Part shown: in pieces, positions 55,021 through 64,000 of the stretch | Layout of the letters: each line of letters starts with the position of its first letter | Numbering within the stretch: position 1 is the stretch's first letter | The notes under the pieces: model-generated | What the model saw: the letters and a program-made list of their open reading frames with translations, nothing else | Databases searched by the model: none | Told to the model about the DNA's origin: nothing | Assembly: GCA_014804675.1 (NCBI GenBank) | Contig: JAAUZH010000011.1 | Coordinates: forward strand, 5,603 to 69,602 | Source of the DNA: Lachnospiraceae bacterium | GTDB taxonomy: Bacteria; Bacillota; Clostridia; Lachnospirales; Lachnospiraceae | Direction of reading: 5' to 3' | DNA: 64,000 bases | Made by a program: the position numbers and the translations under genes

Positions 55021-57378
55021 TTATTCCATATCATTGATTTTCCGGACACTGAACTTTTTCACTCCGGAAGCCACAAAGTAAGCCGACGCTAACACTCCTG
55101 CTAATAACAGCAGTGGATATCCCACATACACCTCCATTGGCACAATGCTTAATTCCACCTGTCTGACACCCATAATTCCAAAGGTATACTGTATCATCAA
55201 ATCATTTAAGAGATACGAACATAAAATTCCAAGCAAAACAGATACGAGCTGAATCATTCCGATTCTCATACTCTGCCATGCCCGCAGAAAGCCGTTGGAA
55301 AATCCAATGCTCTTTAAAAGGGCAATTTCTCCCTTATCCCGCTCCAAAAATGTCCTGCAAAGCAGAATCGTTACCAGACTGTTTATCATAATCACCACGG
55401 ATACCGTAAGCAGCTTAATCTCACCCACCCGTTCTATGACTGCTCCCATGGATGCTGCAATTCTTTCTCTTGTATTTTTGATTTCATAATCCGGAGTAAT
55501 TTCCTTCATTTTTGAAATCGCTGCCTCCACATCCGTTCCTTCCCGGAAATACCCCTGTATCCCATAAAAACCGCCGGCATATTTCAAGTCCGTTTCCGCT
55601 GTCTCCGACAGACGAATGGAATAACCCAGATTATTAAAGCTTTCAAAGGTTGCCGTAAGAATATACGGTATTTTCTCCTTGGCAAACTGCAGATAGACCG
55701 TATCCCCTATTGTTACATTCAGTTCTTCCGCCAGCATTGCAGTCATGGCTAATTCATTCGACAGCTTTGGCGGCTCCCCTTCCAGATAACAATAATTTTC
55801 CGTATGGAAATTCTTTGCCTGCAATGACAGAACAATTCTTTTATCCTTATTTGTCTCACTTGAAACATATGGAGTATAGTTGATTTCGTTATAGAGCTTT
55901 ACGTAAATTCCTTCTTTGGCATATGTCTCTTCCATATGCCGAAGATCCGCAAGCATTTTGCTCATATCCCCATCCTTTATATAGGCTTCTTCCTTATTAT
56001 TAACTATATAAACATCCGACCTGGCAATTCCGAACATGGTAATGATGGAATCTCCCTTTAACGTATTTACTGCATTTAAAGGAAGAATAATCATGATGAC
56101 TCCAAGAAGAAAGGAAATAAAAAGAGGAGTATATTTTCTTTTACTGCTCAGAATATCATTTGCCGCTAAAAAGAACAGGGTGGGCAGTTTTCCTGATTTA
56201 TACAAAAAGAGCGGGGAGCTTTTGCCATAACGTTCTCCGTTGGAGCCGCTTTTCACTGCCTCCATCACGGTAATCCTTCTGATCTTTCCCGTACAAATAT
56301 AACAAAATCCCATTACCAGCAAAACAATGATACACCCACAGCTTAAACACAATAATAAATTTCCTTGCGCTTTTGGCATATATATATTTTTTTCTATGGA
56401 CTTCATCATAAAATTGGAGAAAGGAATACTAAAAACCGCCCCTAACAAAGCTCCTGCCACAGAAACTGCAAAATACTTGCATAGATAAATTCCTCTTATG
56501 GCAAAGCTGCTTATCCCGATAGCCTTCATGACTCCAATTTCCTTAAACTCCTCCTGCAGGGTAAATGTAATCGTAAACTTTAAGATCACAAAGGATACTG
56601 CCAATAAACAAATACTGATAATCATAAGAATTGCTGCAAACAACATATCCATAATGTAACATATGCGAAGCTCCTCCTGAGTCATTATGGTGTTTACCGG
56701 AAATCCCTCATCGGAAAATTTCCGTTCAAACTCCCGGACATCCACAGTAGAAATACCATATCCCGTAATTCCCGTAATCATGATTTCTTTCCCTGAAAGA
56801 GCATTTTCTACCATTTCAAAATCTCTCTCAGAAACATACTGTGCATCAAAACCCACAAAAGGAGAACCAAACAACACATCCTTTACAAGCGCTTTTACCT
56901 GAAGGGAAATTTCCTTATCCCCTGCCCGGAACCTGATCTCATCCCCCGGCTTGATACCGTTTTGCTCAGCCTGGGAAACAGAAATGGCAATTTCTCCCGG
57001 CTCTAAAAAAACAGGCTGATTCTTTGTATCAAAAATCAGATTCTGTTTTTGTCTGATTTTACATAGATGCATCGGACCGCCAAAGCTGTTATCTTCCTTT
57101 TCAATAAGAAGATAAGAGTCTTTGTATACGGCTTCTACCAGCCCTTCTTCTTTCAGCCATTCTTCAATCCTGTTCTCATTTTCTTCTGACTCCATTGTCA
57201 TGGCATAGAAATCGGATACATTTGCTTTTTCAAAAAAATAATCAATGGCATTCATCGTAAGCAGCAGATTGTTGATACCGCCTGCTAAAAAAATACTGCT
57301 TAAGATTAAAAGCAGAAACAGGATTAGATTCATTCCCTTTTTCCGCTTTAAGTCCTTTTTTAAAATCTGTATGAACAT
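55021..57378 (-). CDS. FtsX-family ABC permease
   Basis: A 785-residue permease with one N-terminal membrane segment, a ~200-residue extracellular MacB-like domain, three segments near 245-370 (LAVSFVILKFTITFTLQEEFKEIGVMKAIG), a further segment, a second extracellular domain (~430-620), and three C-terminal segments (FLERDKGEIALLKSIGFSN). This two-repeat layout is that of peptide exporters and resistance pumps such as BceB/VexP types. With its ATPase it likely pumps or releases a lipid II-binding peptide. AGGAGAGG lies 8 bases before the start. Confidence 0.92.
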   Translation of the reverse strand: MFIQILKKDLKRKKGMNLILFLLLILSSIFLAGGINNLLLTMNAIDYFFEKANVSDFYAMTMESEENENRIEEWLKEEGLVEAVYKDSYLLIEKEDNSFGGPMHLCKIRQKQNLIFDTKNQPVFLEPGEIAISVSQAEQNGIKPGDEIRFRAGDKEISLQVKALVKDVLFGSPFVGFDAQYVSERDFEMVENALSGKEIMITGITGYGISTVDVREFERKFSDEGFPVNTIMTQEELRICYIMDMLFAAILMIISICLLAVSFVILKFTITFTLQEEFKEIGVMKAIGISSFAIRGIYLCKYFAVSVAGALLGAVFSIPFSNFMMKSIEKNIYMPKAQGNLLLCLSCGCIIVLLVMGFCYICTGKIRRITVMEAVKSGSNGERYGKSSPLFLYKSGKLPTLFFLAANDILSSKRKYTPLFISFLLGVIMIILPLNAVNTLKGDSIITMFGIARSDVYIVNNKEEAYIKDGDMSKMLADLRHMEETYAKEGIYVKLYNEINYTPYVSSETNKDKRIVLSLQAKNFHTENYCYLEGEPPKLSNELAMTAMLAEELNVTIGDTVYLQFAKEKIPYILTATFESFNNLGYSIRLSETAETDLKYAGGFYGIQGYFREGTDVEAAISKMKEITPDYEIKNTRERIAASMGAVIERVGEIKLLTVSVVIMINSLVTILLCRTFLERDKGEIALLKSIGFSNGFLRAWQSMRIGMIQLVSVLLGILCSYLLNDLMIQYTFGIMGVRQVELSIVPMEVYVGYPLLLLAGVLASAYFVASGVKKFSVRKINDME

Positions 57379-57699
57379 AGCCTTTTCCTCTCCTTTTTTA
57401 TTGTAACAGAATTTGTACTGTCTGAAACTAAGTATAAAGGGGGAATTATTAAATAATCCTTAAATGAGAGGGAAATTTTGCTTTAAAGTGTGTTATTTGC
57501 TTACGCTGCTGTCTGCAGCTATTTCCAATTAGTGCATTTAATATCTTCTGGGATTCGTTCTTGCACACTCGTTTTGAATGTGCTAATATGATACCGCATT
57601 CAGTACAAGTGCATAGGTGTAAAAAATAATATGCTTAACCGGGTAGCCGGGGGACGTGCTTTCACCCAATCCGAGACCTTACGGAAGGTGGTGATTATT

Positions 57700-57783
57700 A
57701 TGAGTACATACGAAGAATTCATGGTGATTTTGACCATCAGTCTTTTGATTGTTGCAATTCTGAATCTGAAAAATAAGAAATAG
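57700..57783 (+). CDS. Holin-like type I toxin, cassette 3
   Basis: A 27-residue peptide beginning MSTYEEFMVILTISLLIVAI and ending NKK, nearly the same as cassette 2. Strong ribosome binding site (GGAAGGTGGTG) about 9 bases upstream. The promoter side keeps AATAAT and GCTTAACCGGGTAGCCGG but lacks the AAAATATCG motif of cassettes 1 and 2. One membrane segment; expected to depolarise the membrane if over-produced. Confidence 0.75.
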   Translation: MSTYEEFMVILTISLLIVAILNLKNKK

Positions 57784-57879
57784 CCGTCCTGCTCCTGGAA
57801 AAGTAGACGACTATTTCTAATAGTTTAAAGCTTATTCGCCGGGTCGGGTGACCAGCATTCACCTTCCGGCTCCCTTGTT
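57765..57879 (-). ncRNA. Antisense antitoxin RNA, cassette 3
   Basis: Minus-strand TTGACA (57914-57909), 17 bases, TATAAT (57891-57886), start near 57879, ending in the shared hairpin 57775-57818 (AAGAAATAG...CTATTTCT with CGTC/GACG). Overlaps the toxin 3' end. Ends are estimates. Confidence 0.7.
57775..57818. terminator. Shared bidirectional terminator, cassette 3
   Basis: Same stem as in cassette 2, including the toxin stop codon; loop sequence differs. Confidence 0.65.
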
Positions 57880-57947
57880 AAGCATATTATATGTAATATT
57901 CAGAGAAATGTCAAACATACAATCAAAATTATTCGGAGGTCATACAT

Positions 57948-59252
57948 ATGAATAGATTAGTATCAAAATTATTGATTTACAGGGATATGCCAAAGGATTC
58001 CATTTTAATGGAATTAAGCGCTATTTGTGAAGAGGCTGAAAGCGCTGACTTTCACAAAGAAGAATTGATCAACAGGATTTACCGGCAGATAAAACGGATA
58101 CTGGTGGTAGCAACGGAATATGGCTTTAACAGAAATCTCTGGCAAAATTATTTAACCTTTTTGCTGATTATGAATGAAAATCCTTTCAGCATTACTTGTG
58201 AAAAAACAGGAGCTAAGACCGGAAGCGTCAACCACTTTGCCAAAAATGATTTTAAAATATTTATGCAGCTGTTCCACTATGATTTCAGCGCTTTAGAAAA
58301 AAAGCTGGGAATTGACTGCTTTAGCTGTATCACAAACTATGAAGCAATTGAGAAGCCTGAGCTGATGTACAATAAAAATGTCAGTGAAAAAGTACAGTGC
58401 TTAAGCCTGGAACTGGAATCTGCCGCTGATGAGGAAGAGTTCTTTCATTGCATCACAACCTTTTACAAAGATTATGGCGTAGGTGCATTTGGTCTGAACA
58501 AGGCATTCCGCATTCAGGCGGTGGAAAACAATCAAATTCTGTTCCAAGCAATCAATAACATGGATAAAGTGGTCTTAGACGATCTAATCGGCTATGAGAT
58601 TCAGAAGAAAAAGCTGGTTGATAATACAAAAGCATTCGTGGAAGGAAAAAAAGCAAACAATGTGCTTTTATTTGGCGACAGCGGCACTGGCAAATCAACC
58701 AGCATCAAAGCAATCGTAAATGAATTTTACAAGGACGGGCTCCGTATGATTGAAATTTATAAACACCAATTTAAGCATTTGTCCCAGGTGATTGCCCAGA
58801 TTAAAAACCGCAATTACAAATTCATCATCTATATGGATGATTTATCTTTTGAAGACTTTGAAACAGAATATAAATTCTTAAAAGCAGTCATTGAAGGCGG
58901 AGTGGAAACAAAACCCCAAAACATACTAATTTATGCAACCTCTAACCGCCGTCATTTAATCCGGGAAACCTGGAAGGATCGAAACGACATGGAGACGGAA
59001 AACGGCATGCATCATTCCGATACTATGGAAGAAAAGCTTTCCCTGGCTTACCGTTTTGGTGTAACAATCAATTATTCCAAGCCCTCTCAAAAAGAGTATT
59101 TCCATATCGTTACGGAACTGGCACGCAAAAACCATATTACCCTGTCCGAAGAGGAAATATGCAGAGAGGCCAATAAATGGGAGCTGTCCCATGGGGGCAT
59201 TTCCGGAAGAACCGCACAGCAGTTCATCAATTATCTGGCGGGAATGAATTAG
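57948..59252 (+). CDS. DUF815-family AAA ATPase
   Basis: A 434-residue soluble protein of the DUF815 family. The N-terminal ~200 residues are helical and variable; the AAA core begins [23 protein letters not shown], Walker [18 protein letters not shown] near residue 245, Walker [16 protein letters not shown], sensor 1 [13 protein letters not shown]-terminal [19 protein letters not shown]. Function unknown; distantly related to DnaA/DnaC-type helicase loaders and to chaperone ATPases. GGAGG lies 7 bases upstream of the start. Single gene. Confidence 0.92.
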   Translation: MNRLVSKLLIYRDMPKDSILMELSAICEEAESADFHKEELINRIYRQIKRILVVATEYGFNRNLWQNYLTFLLIMNENPFSITCEKTGAKTGSVNHFAKNDFKIFMQLFHYDFSALEKKLGIDCFSCITNYEAIEKPELMYNKNVSEKVQCLSLELESAADEEEFFHCITTFYKDYGVGAFGLNKAFRIQAVENNQILFQAINNMDKVVLDDLIGYEIQKKKLVDNTKAFVEGKKANNVLLFGDSGTGKSTSIKAIVNEFYKDGLRMIEIYKHQFKHLSQVIAQIKNRNYKFIIYMDDLSFEDFETEYKFLKAVIEGGVETKPQNILIYATSNRRHLIRETWKDRNDMETENGMHHSDTMEEKLSLAYRFGVTINYSKPSQKEYFHIVTELARKNHITLSEEEICREANKWELSHGGISGRTAQQFINYLAGMN

Positions 59253-59261
59253 CAAAAAAGA

Positions 59262-59298
59262 TGTACCGCAATGAAGTTTCTTCATTCATTGTGGTACA
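59262..59298 (-). terminator. Terminator of the MATE gene
   Basis: Stem TGTACCGCAATGAA/TTCATTGTGGTACA (mostly perfect), followed on the minus strand by CTTTTTTGC. May also end the DUF815 transcript from the other side. Confidence 0.7.
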
Positions 59299-59322
59299 CC
59301 TTAATACTGTCAAATTTTTTTC

Positions 59323-60666
59323 TCAATTTCTGGTAACATTTTTCAGCCACTTTTTCGAGCGATATCTTGTATAGGCAAAAGGTATTTTTATGACCTCATC
59401 ACATAACAGTATGGCATACACTGCTTCTACCGGGAGCCTGAACACAAAGGCTGCCAAAAAGCCACATAAAATAGAACCACACCACATGGCTCCCGTATCC
59501 ACGCACATGCCATATCTGGTATCACCGCCTGAACGCAGTATTCCAACTATAATAGTGATGTTTATTCCATAGAATACGATATGGACTGCCAGAAAAATCA
59601 AAAATATCCTCATATATCCTGCCGCCTGTCCGGAGAATTCCAATCCGGAAATCAGAAACGGGCGGATAGCTATGACTAACAGGCTTCCTAAAACGGAGCA
59701 GATTCCAGTCAGCTTTACGAATTTCTTTGCATAAAGGAGCGCAATATCCTCCCTTTTTTCTCCTATAACCTTTCCTATCATAATAGCAGTGGCATTTGCC
59801 AGCCCCAATACGATAACCATGGCTAACTGTCTGGTTACCTGTGCCACACTATAGGCAGCTGTTGCACTGCTTCCCAAATGCCCCATAATAGCCGAATTGG
59901 CAGATACACCAAGGCCCCATAAAAGCTCATTGACTATGACAGGACCGGAATATAACAAGAAATCCCTGCACAATTGCTTATCCAGCCGGAACATATATTT
60001 GAGCCTGATTTTCACGTCCTTGTTTCGAAAGTGGGCATAAAAGGCTACGATAACCGCTTCTGATATCCTGGCACATAATGTAGCAATGGCAGCTCCTGCC
60101 ACTCCAAGCCTTGGCGCTCCAAACAGTCCAAAAATAAGGATTCCGTTCATAATAATATTGATGCAAAGGGAGCTGGCATATACGATAGTGGAAATCACTA
60201 CTCTTTCAATGGTTTTAATAATATTTAAATAGGTTGCCGTGAAAGTCACAATTGGATAAGTAAATGCCAGTATCCGCAAATATCCCACCCCATAGCCTAT
60301 GACCTCTTCATCATTCGTAAAGATTCCCATAATCTGTTTTGGAATTGCCAGTGTCACTATGGAAAACAGAACTCCTGCTGCCATGGCTATAACCAGAGCA
60401 ATCCCCAATATCTTTTCAATGGAATCCGCATCCTTTTTTCCCCAATACTGCGCAGTCAGCACCGCTGCTCCCGAAGCTATCCCAAACAAGAACAAATTCA
60501 GTATAAAGGGAACCTGTCCGCCTAAGGAAGCTCCTGAAAGCACTTTTTCATCTACTTTTCCAAGCATGACCACATCAGCTGCCGTCACTCCCACATTGAT
60601 TAAATTTTGCAAAGCCATGGGCAGCACTAAAGCCCATACTTTTTTATAAAAACTTTCTTCCTTCAT
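59323..60666 (-). CDS. MATE-family efflux transporter
   Basis: A 447-residue membrane protein with 12 hydrophobic segments in two halves: KVWALVLPMALQNLINVGVTAADVVMLGKVD, then FLFGIASGAAVLTAQYWGKKD; second half with NELLWGLGVSANSAIMGHLG. Exports drugs or metabolites by sodium or proton antiport. Substrate not evident. Confidence 0.94.
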   Translation of the reverse strand: MKEESFYKKVWALVLPMALQNLINVGVTAADVVMLGKVDEKVLSGASLGGQVPFILNLFLFGIASGAAVLTAQYWGKKDADSIEKILGIALVIAMAAGVLFSIVTLAIPKQIMGIFTNDEEVIGYGVGYLRILAFTYPIVTFTATYLNIIKTIERVVISTIVYASSLCINIIMNGILIFGLFGAPRLGVAGAAIATLCARISEAVIVAFYAHFRNKDVKIRLKYMFRLDKQLCRDFLLYSGPVIVNELLWGLGVSANSAIMGHLGSSATAAYSVAQVTRQLAMVIVLGLANATAIMIGKVIGEKREDIALLYAKKFVKLTGICSVLGSLLVIAIRPFLISGLEFSGQAAGYMRIFLIFLAVHIVFYGINITIIVGILRSGGDTRYGMCVDTGAMWCGSILCGFLAAFVFRLPVEAVYAILLCDEVIKIPFAYTRYRSKKWLKNVTRN

Positions 60667-60770
60667 CTTATCAAACCTATGCTTCTATTTTTCTAAAATC
60701 ACAACTGGTAACTGCACCAAAAATGCAACAGTATTCTATCACAGAATATAGAGAAAGTACACGGATTTTC

Positions 60771-60799
60771 TTGTATTTTTCTTCTCTTTCCCGTACAAT
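60771..60799 (+). promoter_or_regulatory. Promoter of the DUF6062 gene
   Basis: TTGTAT (60771-60776), 17 bases, TACAAT (60794-60799), 31 bases before the start codon. Confidence 0.6.
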
Positions 60800-60830
60800 A
60801 AGCTTATCATGAAAGAATCGAGGAAAACCA

Positions 60831-61589
60831 ATGAAAGAAACTCTTTATACCATCCCCCTTATGGACGCATTCCACGCAGATGATGAATGCCCCTTCTGCT
60901 ATATCGAACGAAACGTGGAACAGGATCTTTTGGATTTTGTTTTAGGTTCCGGCTCCTCCTATATGGAAAGCGATGTGCGGGAACAGACTGACAAAGCAGG
61001 CTTCTGCAGAGCCCATTTCAAAAAAATGTTCGACTATGGCAACACTCTTGGAAACGGGTGGATACTCAAGACTCATTACATAGAAATGAATAAAGAATTA
61101 AAAAAACAGATCAAAATGTTTGCTCCTTCCAAAGCTTCTCTTTTCGGACGCAAAAAATCTGGTGATGAAGGCAATTCCATCAGCGCCTGGGTGAAGGAAC
61201 GGGATAAATCCTGCTATATATGCAAGCGTTTTCAGGATACTTATGAAAGATATTTAGATACTTTCTTTTTTATGTACAAAAAAGACGATGAACTGAAAAA
61301 CATATTGAAACAGAGTAAGGGACTATGCCTGCACCATTTCGGAGACATTATGGCAATGTCCGATAACCAGCTAAGCGACAAACAAAAGGAGGAATTTTAT
61401 CCCATCCTTTTTGATGTAATGGAAAGCTCCATGGAACGCATCGGCGAAGATGTGGCATGGCTGGTTGAAAAATTTGATTATCGCAACAAGGATGCCGATT
61501 GGAAAAATTCAAAAGATGCCGTTCAGCGTGGAATGCAGAAGCTAAGGGGCGGATACCCGGCAGATCCGGTTTATAAAATGGGGAAGTAA
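60831..61589 (+). CDS. DUF6062-family protein
   Basis: A 252-residue soluble protein with three Cys pairs or His/Cys sites: ECPFCYIER near residue 20, GFCRAHFKKM near 62, CYICKRF near 128, and GLCLHHFG near 165. The repeated C-x-x-C / C-x-x-H pattern suggests a metal or iron-sulfur site. It is common in Firmicutes and uncharacterised. GAGGAAAACC precedes the start. Converges with the TetR gene. Confidence 0.85.
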   Translation: MKETLYTIPLMDAFHADDECPFCYIERNVEQDLLDFVLGSGSSYMESDVREQTDKAGFCRAHFKKMFDYGNTLGNGWILKTHYIEMNKELKKQIKMFAPSKASLFGRKKSGDEGNSISAWVKERDKSCYICKRFQDTYERYLDTFFFMYKKDDELKNILKQSKGLCLHHFGDIMAMSDNQLSDKQKEEFYPILFDVMESSMERIGEDVAWLVEKFDYRNKDADWKNSKDAVQRGMQKLRGGYPADPVYKMGK

Positions 61590-61602
61590 CTGGCAGGAAT
61601 CC

Positions 61603-62211
61603 TTATTCCTTTTTATACAAATGCTCCCTGAGCATATCCAGATATGCTGCAGATTCCTGATAAAGCGCTTCCGGTCTGATGGGTTCTTTATTTATATAAT
61701 CACCCATCAGCCCGTTTAAGGCAAAGAGAGTCATTTTCAGCACCATGGAAGGGTCTACCGTTTCCTTAAACTGAGACAAATCAGCCTTTTCATACACAAG
61801 CTGCAAAGCTTTAGATGCGTAATCTAATTCTGCTTCCGTTGCTGCCACTGCCTCTTCATCTGTTTCTAAAAATGCCTGATTTAAAAAATACTGCATATAC
61901 GGATAGTTCTTCATAATGCGCATCTTTGCCAGTTCCATCTGTTTTTGCAGCTCAAAAAAGTCCGTCTCCTGCATGCCTACTGCTCTGGAAAGCTCCATAG
62001 CAAGATACTTGGCGCTATACTGGCATACAAACAGATAAACTCCCCTTTTGCTTTCAAAATAATGAAACAGCAGTCCCTTAGAGATGCCCGCCTCTTTTAC
62101 CATCTCATCTGTACTTGCCCGCTTATAGCCATTTAAAGCAAACACCTTCAGGGCGCCGTTAATAATCCGATCCTGTTTTTCCTTTTTTAAATCAAAAAAT
62201 TTTTCCTTCAC
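61603..62211 (-). CDS. TetR-family transcriptional regulator
   Basis: A 202-residue repressor: N-terminal HTH KQDRIINGALKVFALNGYKRASTDEMVKEAGISKGLLFHYFESKRGVY (residues 12-60), then an all-helical ligand and dimer domain. It lies downstream of the TauE/SafE permease gene in the same direction, 46 bases away, so it may control that permease or a distant efflux system. Confidence 0.92.
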   Translation of the reverse strand: MKEKFFDLKKEKQDRIINGALKVFALNGYKRASTDEMVKEAGISKGLLFHYFESKRGVYLFVCQYSAKYLAMELSRAVGMQETDFFELQKQMELAKMRIMKNYPYMQYFLNQAFLETDEEAVAATEAELDYASKALQLVYEKADLSQFKETVDPSMVLKMTLFALNGLMGDYINKEPIRPEALYQESAAYLDMLREHLYKKE

Positions 62212-62257
62212 TTCTTATTATGCTCTATCCTTCTCTTTTTCATATGGTGATATAATA

Positions 62258-63028
62258 TCATGCCATCTTATCCACCAAGATCATAATGATTCCAAGTACA
62301 GTCAACACGGCTCCCAATGCACGATTCAATACCTTTGGCGTGGACACGTTTGCAAATCTGGCCGCCAGTCTGGCAAAAATTAAGGTAAAAATAATACAAG
62401 CCCCCAGTAAAAACAAATCCGGCATACCACCAATCGCAAAATGAGAGCCTGCTCCCACCAATGCAGTAAATGTCATATTAAAGACACTGGTTCCTATGGC
62501 TGTTTTCAATTCATATCCCAGAACGCTTGTAAGGATCAAAAGCATCATCATTCCGCCTCCTGCGCCTACAAAACCGCAGATCAGTCCAATCATGCTGCCG
62601 CATAAAATGGATTCAATGATTTTTCGCTTTTTGCTCTTTACAGCCATGTTTTCTTTCGTGGTCATAACAGGCTTCACAATGAATTTGATCCCCATAAGAG
62701 TTGTCATGACCAATGAAAAATTACCCATTACTTCGTTTTCCACGCCGGAGGAAGCAAAGCTTCCCACAAGGGTAAAGACCAATATTGCCGCCAGCATTAC
62801 AAGACCGTTCTTAATATCCAGATTTTTGCTTTTTCCATAGGTATAAGCAGAAATGGCAGATGCCAGTACATCAGATGCCAGTGCGATTCCGATTGCCTGA
62901 TATGCCGGCACATCCAGAAAGATAATAAGCATGGGAGAAATAACCGCAGCCGCTGACAGCCCTGCCAGCCCTGTTCCTACCCCGGCTCCAAATCCGGCTA
63001 TCATGCTCACGATTAGTTTTATCCACAT
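62258..63028 (-). CDS. TauE/SafE-family (TSUP) permease
   Basis: A 256-residue membrane protein with about eight segments in two repeats, starting IVSMIAGFGAGVGTGLAGLSAAAVISPMLII and, in the second half, SILCGSMIGLICGFVGAGGGMMMLLIL. This family exports sulfite, sulfonates or related sulfur compounds; substrate not known here. Confidence 0.9.
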   Translation of the reverse strand: MWIKLIVSMIAGFGAGVGTGLAGLSAAAVISPMLIIFLDVPAYQAIGIALASDVLASAISAYTYGKSKNLDIKNGLVMLAAILVFTLVGSFASSGVENEVMGNFSLVMTTLMGIKFIVKPVMTTKENMAVKSKKRKIIESILCGSMIGLICGFVGAGGGMMMLLILTSVLGYELKTAIGTSVFNMTFTALVGAGSHFAIGGMPDLFLLGACIIFTLIFARLAARFANVSTPKVLNRALGAVLTVLGIIMILVDKMA

Positions 63029-63190
63029 AATGATTTTTCTCCTTTACTTTTATCATAGGATGTCTGGCTTGATTACCCGGTAATCAGTTGCACTTTACCT
63101 ATAATAAGTCAATCATACCATTATCAATTGCATATTTCAATATTTGATAATTTTTCTTATTTTTTCCCCCACAGCCACCTCTCTTCTTTC

Positions 63191-63255
63191 AATATCGCTT
63201 TAAAAATGAATATTCAGAAGAAATATCGCAAATAATATTATAATTATCCAATATC
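63191..63255 (+). promoter_or_regulatory. Repeated AATATCGC sites upstream of the XRE gene
   Basis: AATATCGC at 63191-63198 and 63222-63229, with CAATATC at 63249-63255, around a TATAAT box near 63237-63242. A likely self-binding region for the protein that follows. Confidence 0.45.
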
Positions 63256-63277
63256 TTTTACCAAAGGAGGAACTTCC

Positions 63278-63649
63278 ATGCACATAGGCGATAGATTAAG
63301 AAATATACGTGAAGACAAGGATTTAAAACAAACGGAAGTAGCAAAAGCAATTCACATTACCAATAAGGTATTATCCAGTTACGAACGAAATATCAGTCTA
63401 CCGACAATTGACACTTTCGTAGATTTATGCAACTATTACCACGTTTCCGCTGATTATATCCTCCAGACGGATTATCTGACTTCCCCTCTCCATTCCAAAA
63501 CGAATGCCCGCTCTCAAACTACGCCACAACTAAATGCAGAGCAAAAGCGGGTACTTTATTATTACAATAGATTAAATGAAGAAAACCGGGATGCCATAAA
63601 GGGGCTTATGGTTACTTATTATAAGGATCAGGTAAAGAGCCAGGAATAA
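63278..63649 (+). CDS. XRE-family HTH regulator
   Basis: A 123-residue protein. N-terminal HTH: RLRNIREDKDLKQTEVAKAIHITNKVLSSYERNISLPTIDTFVDLCNYYHVSADYIL (residues 6-64), as in SinR-like and phage-type repressors; then a linker and a C-terminal helix pair (LNAEQKRVLYYYNRLNEENRDAIKGLMVTYY). AAAGGAGG lies 9 bases before the start. Targets unknown; see the shared AATATCG motif. Confidence 0.92.
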   Translation: MHIGDRLRNIREDKDLKQTEVAKAIHITNKVLSSYERNISLPTIDTFVDLCNYYHVSADYILQTDYLTSPLHSKTNARSQTTPQLNAEQKRVLYYYNRLNEENRDAIKGLMVTYYKDQVKSQE

Positions 63650-64000
63650 TAACAGACGGGCAACAGAAAATTGCCGAATTATTTTACCTTTCAAGACGGA
63701 ATTCACTTAAGCTCATAAAATCATAGGGCTATCCATGACGATAGCCCTATTTTTTACATCTCTTCTATGGAATTTCCAGTATTGTATCGGAAAAGCACAT
63801 CCAGGGCAGTTTTCTCTTTTGTACAAATTCTTATATGCTACCATGCCCTGAATATCACTTATCTTAAATACTATAGCATTTCCATAATACTTTTTCAAGC
63901 AAAATGCGCCCTTTTTCTTACATTTTTCTTACACTAGCCTTATTGACATTTTGAGTACGGCAGCCGCTGCTCTTATCCTACTTCATTGTGCTATTCACAA
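63650..64000. terminator. Terminator of the XRE gene, then no further gene seen
   Basis: 63723-63750 is a perfect 10-bp stem ATAGGGCTAT/ATAGCCCTAT (extended by a C-G pair) with TTTTTT after it on the plus strand. From 63760 to the window end I see no credible gene. Confidence 0.75.

Noticed and set aside
57424..57470. Possible 11-bp-period repeat (TTTAA...) and weak promoter upstream of the FtsX-type exporter
   Set aside because: Only about 8 of 11 bases match between repeat units and the region is AT-rich, so it is not distinguishable from chance.
63713..63898. 61-codon minus-strand frame near the right edge
   Set aside because: Its 3' end is the terminator stem of the XRE gene and it has no recognisable domain or convincing ribosome binding site.
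1..64000. CRISPR arrays, tRNA and rRNA genes
   Set aside because: No regularly spaced repeats, cas-like proteins, tRNA cloverleaf T-loop patterns or rRNA blocks were noticed; short or unusual ones could still be missed by eye.

Overview
The window looks like a chromosomal segment of a low-GC anaerobic Firmicute, most likely a gut Lachnospiraceae-type Clostridium. The evidence is strong purine-rich ribosome binding sites, sigma-A type promoters, AddAB instead of RecBCD, an anaerobic (cbi-type, early cobalt insertion) cobalamin pathway, and holin-like type I toxins. The genus assignment is inference.

Region 1 (1-16.8 kb) is an accessory mosaic, mostly on the minus strand. It starts with an XRE regulator, a large unrecognised protein and a DEAD/DEAH helicase that is frameshifted and runs off the left edge; this is a plausible phage-defence locus. 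Next come GC-richer remains of an integrative element: a SymE-like toxin, ParA, a frameshifted ParB, a small unknown gene, and a Fic protein broken inside its active-site motif. A BlaI/M56 (BlaR1-like) sensor pair with two clear operators follows, then an AlbA_2-type pseudogene fragment. The last unit is a bacitracin/lantibiotic-type ABC exporter with a two-component system and an 11-bp-period direct repeat at its promoter.

Region 2 (17-29.5 kb) is ordinary housekeeping: a SulP anion transporter, a NCS2 purine permease, apt, a 235-bp inverted repeat, a TPR glycosyltransferase, and addB-addA.

Region 3 (29.5-30.7 kb) carries two tandem type I toxin-antitoxin cassettes too short for normal gene calling, and a small lipoprotein.

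Region 4 (30.9-51.9 kb) is a 21-gene minus-strand cobalamin operon behind a sigma-A promoter, a cobalamin riboswitch and an intrinsic terminator. It opens with a surface-exposed CbiK-type chelatase lipoprotein, a duplicated-domain lipoprotein and a BtuFCD-like importer. It continues through cbiP, cobT, cobU, cobS, a second cobU-like gene, a phosphatase, cbiB, cobD, cbiC, cbiD, cbiF, cbiG, cbiH, a cbiJ-cbiE-cbiT triple fusion, cbiA and a small cysteine-rich protein. cbiL and the sirohydrochlorin-forming genes are not in the window.

Region 5 (51.9-64 kb) holds a relic of the toxin-antitoxin cassette, a decayed gene, a FtsX-type ABC exporter with its two-component system, a third toxin-antitoxin cassette, a DUF815 ATPase, a MATE exporter, a DUF6062 protein, a TetR regulator, a TauE/SafE permease and an XRE regulator.
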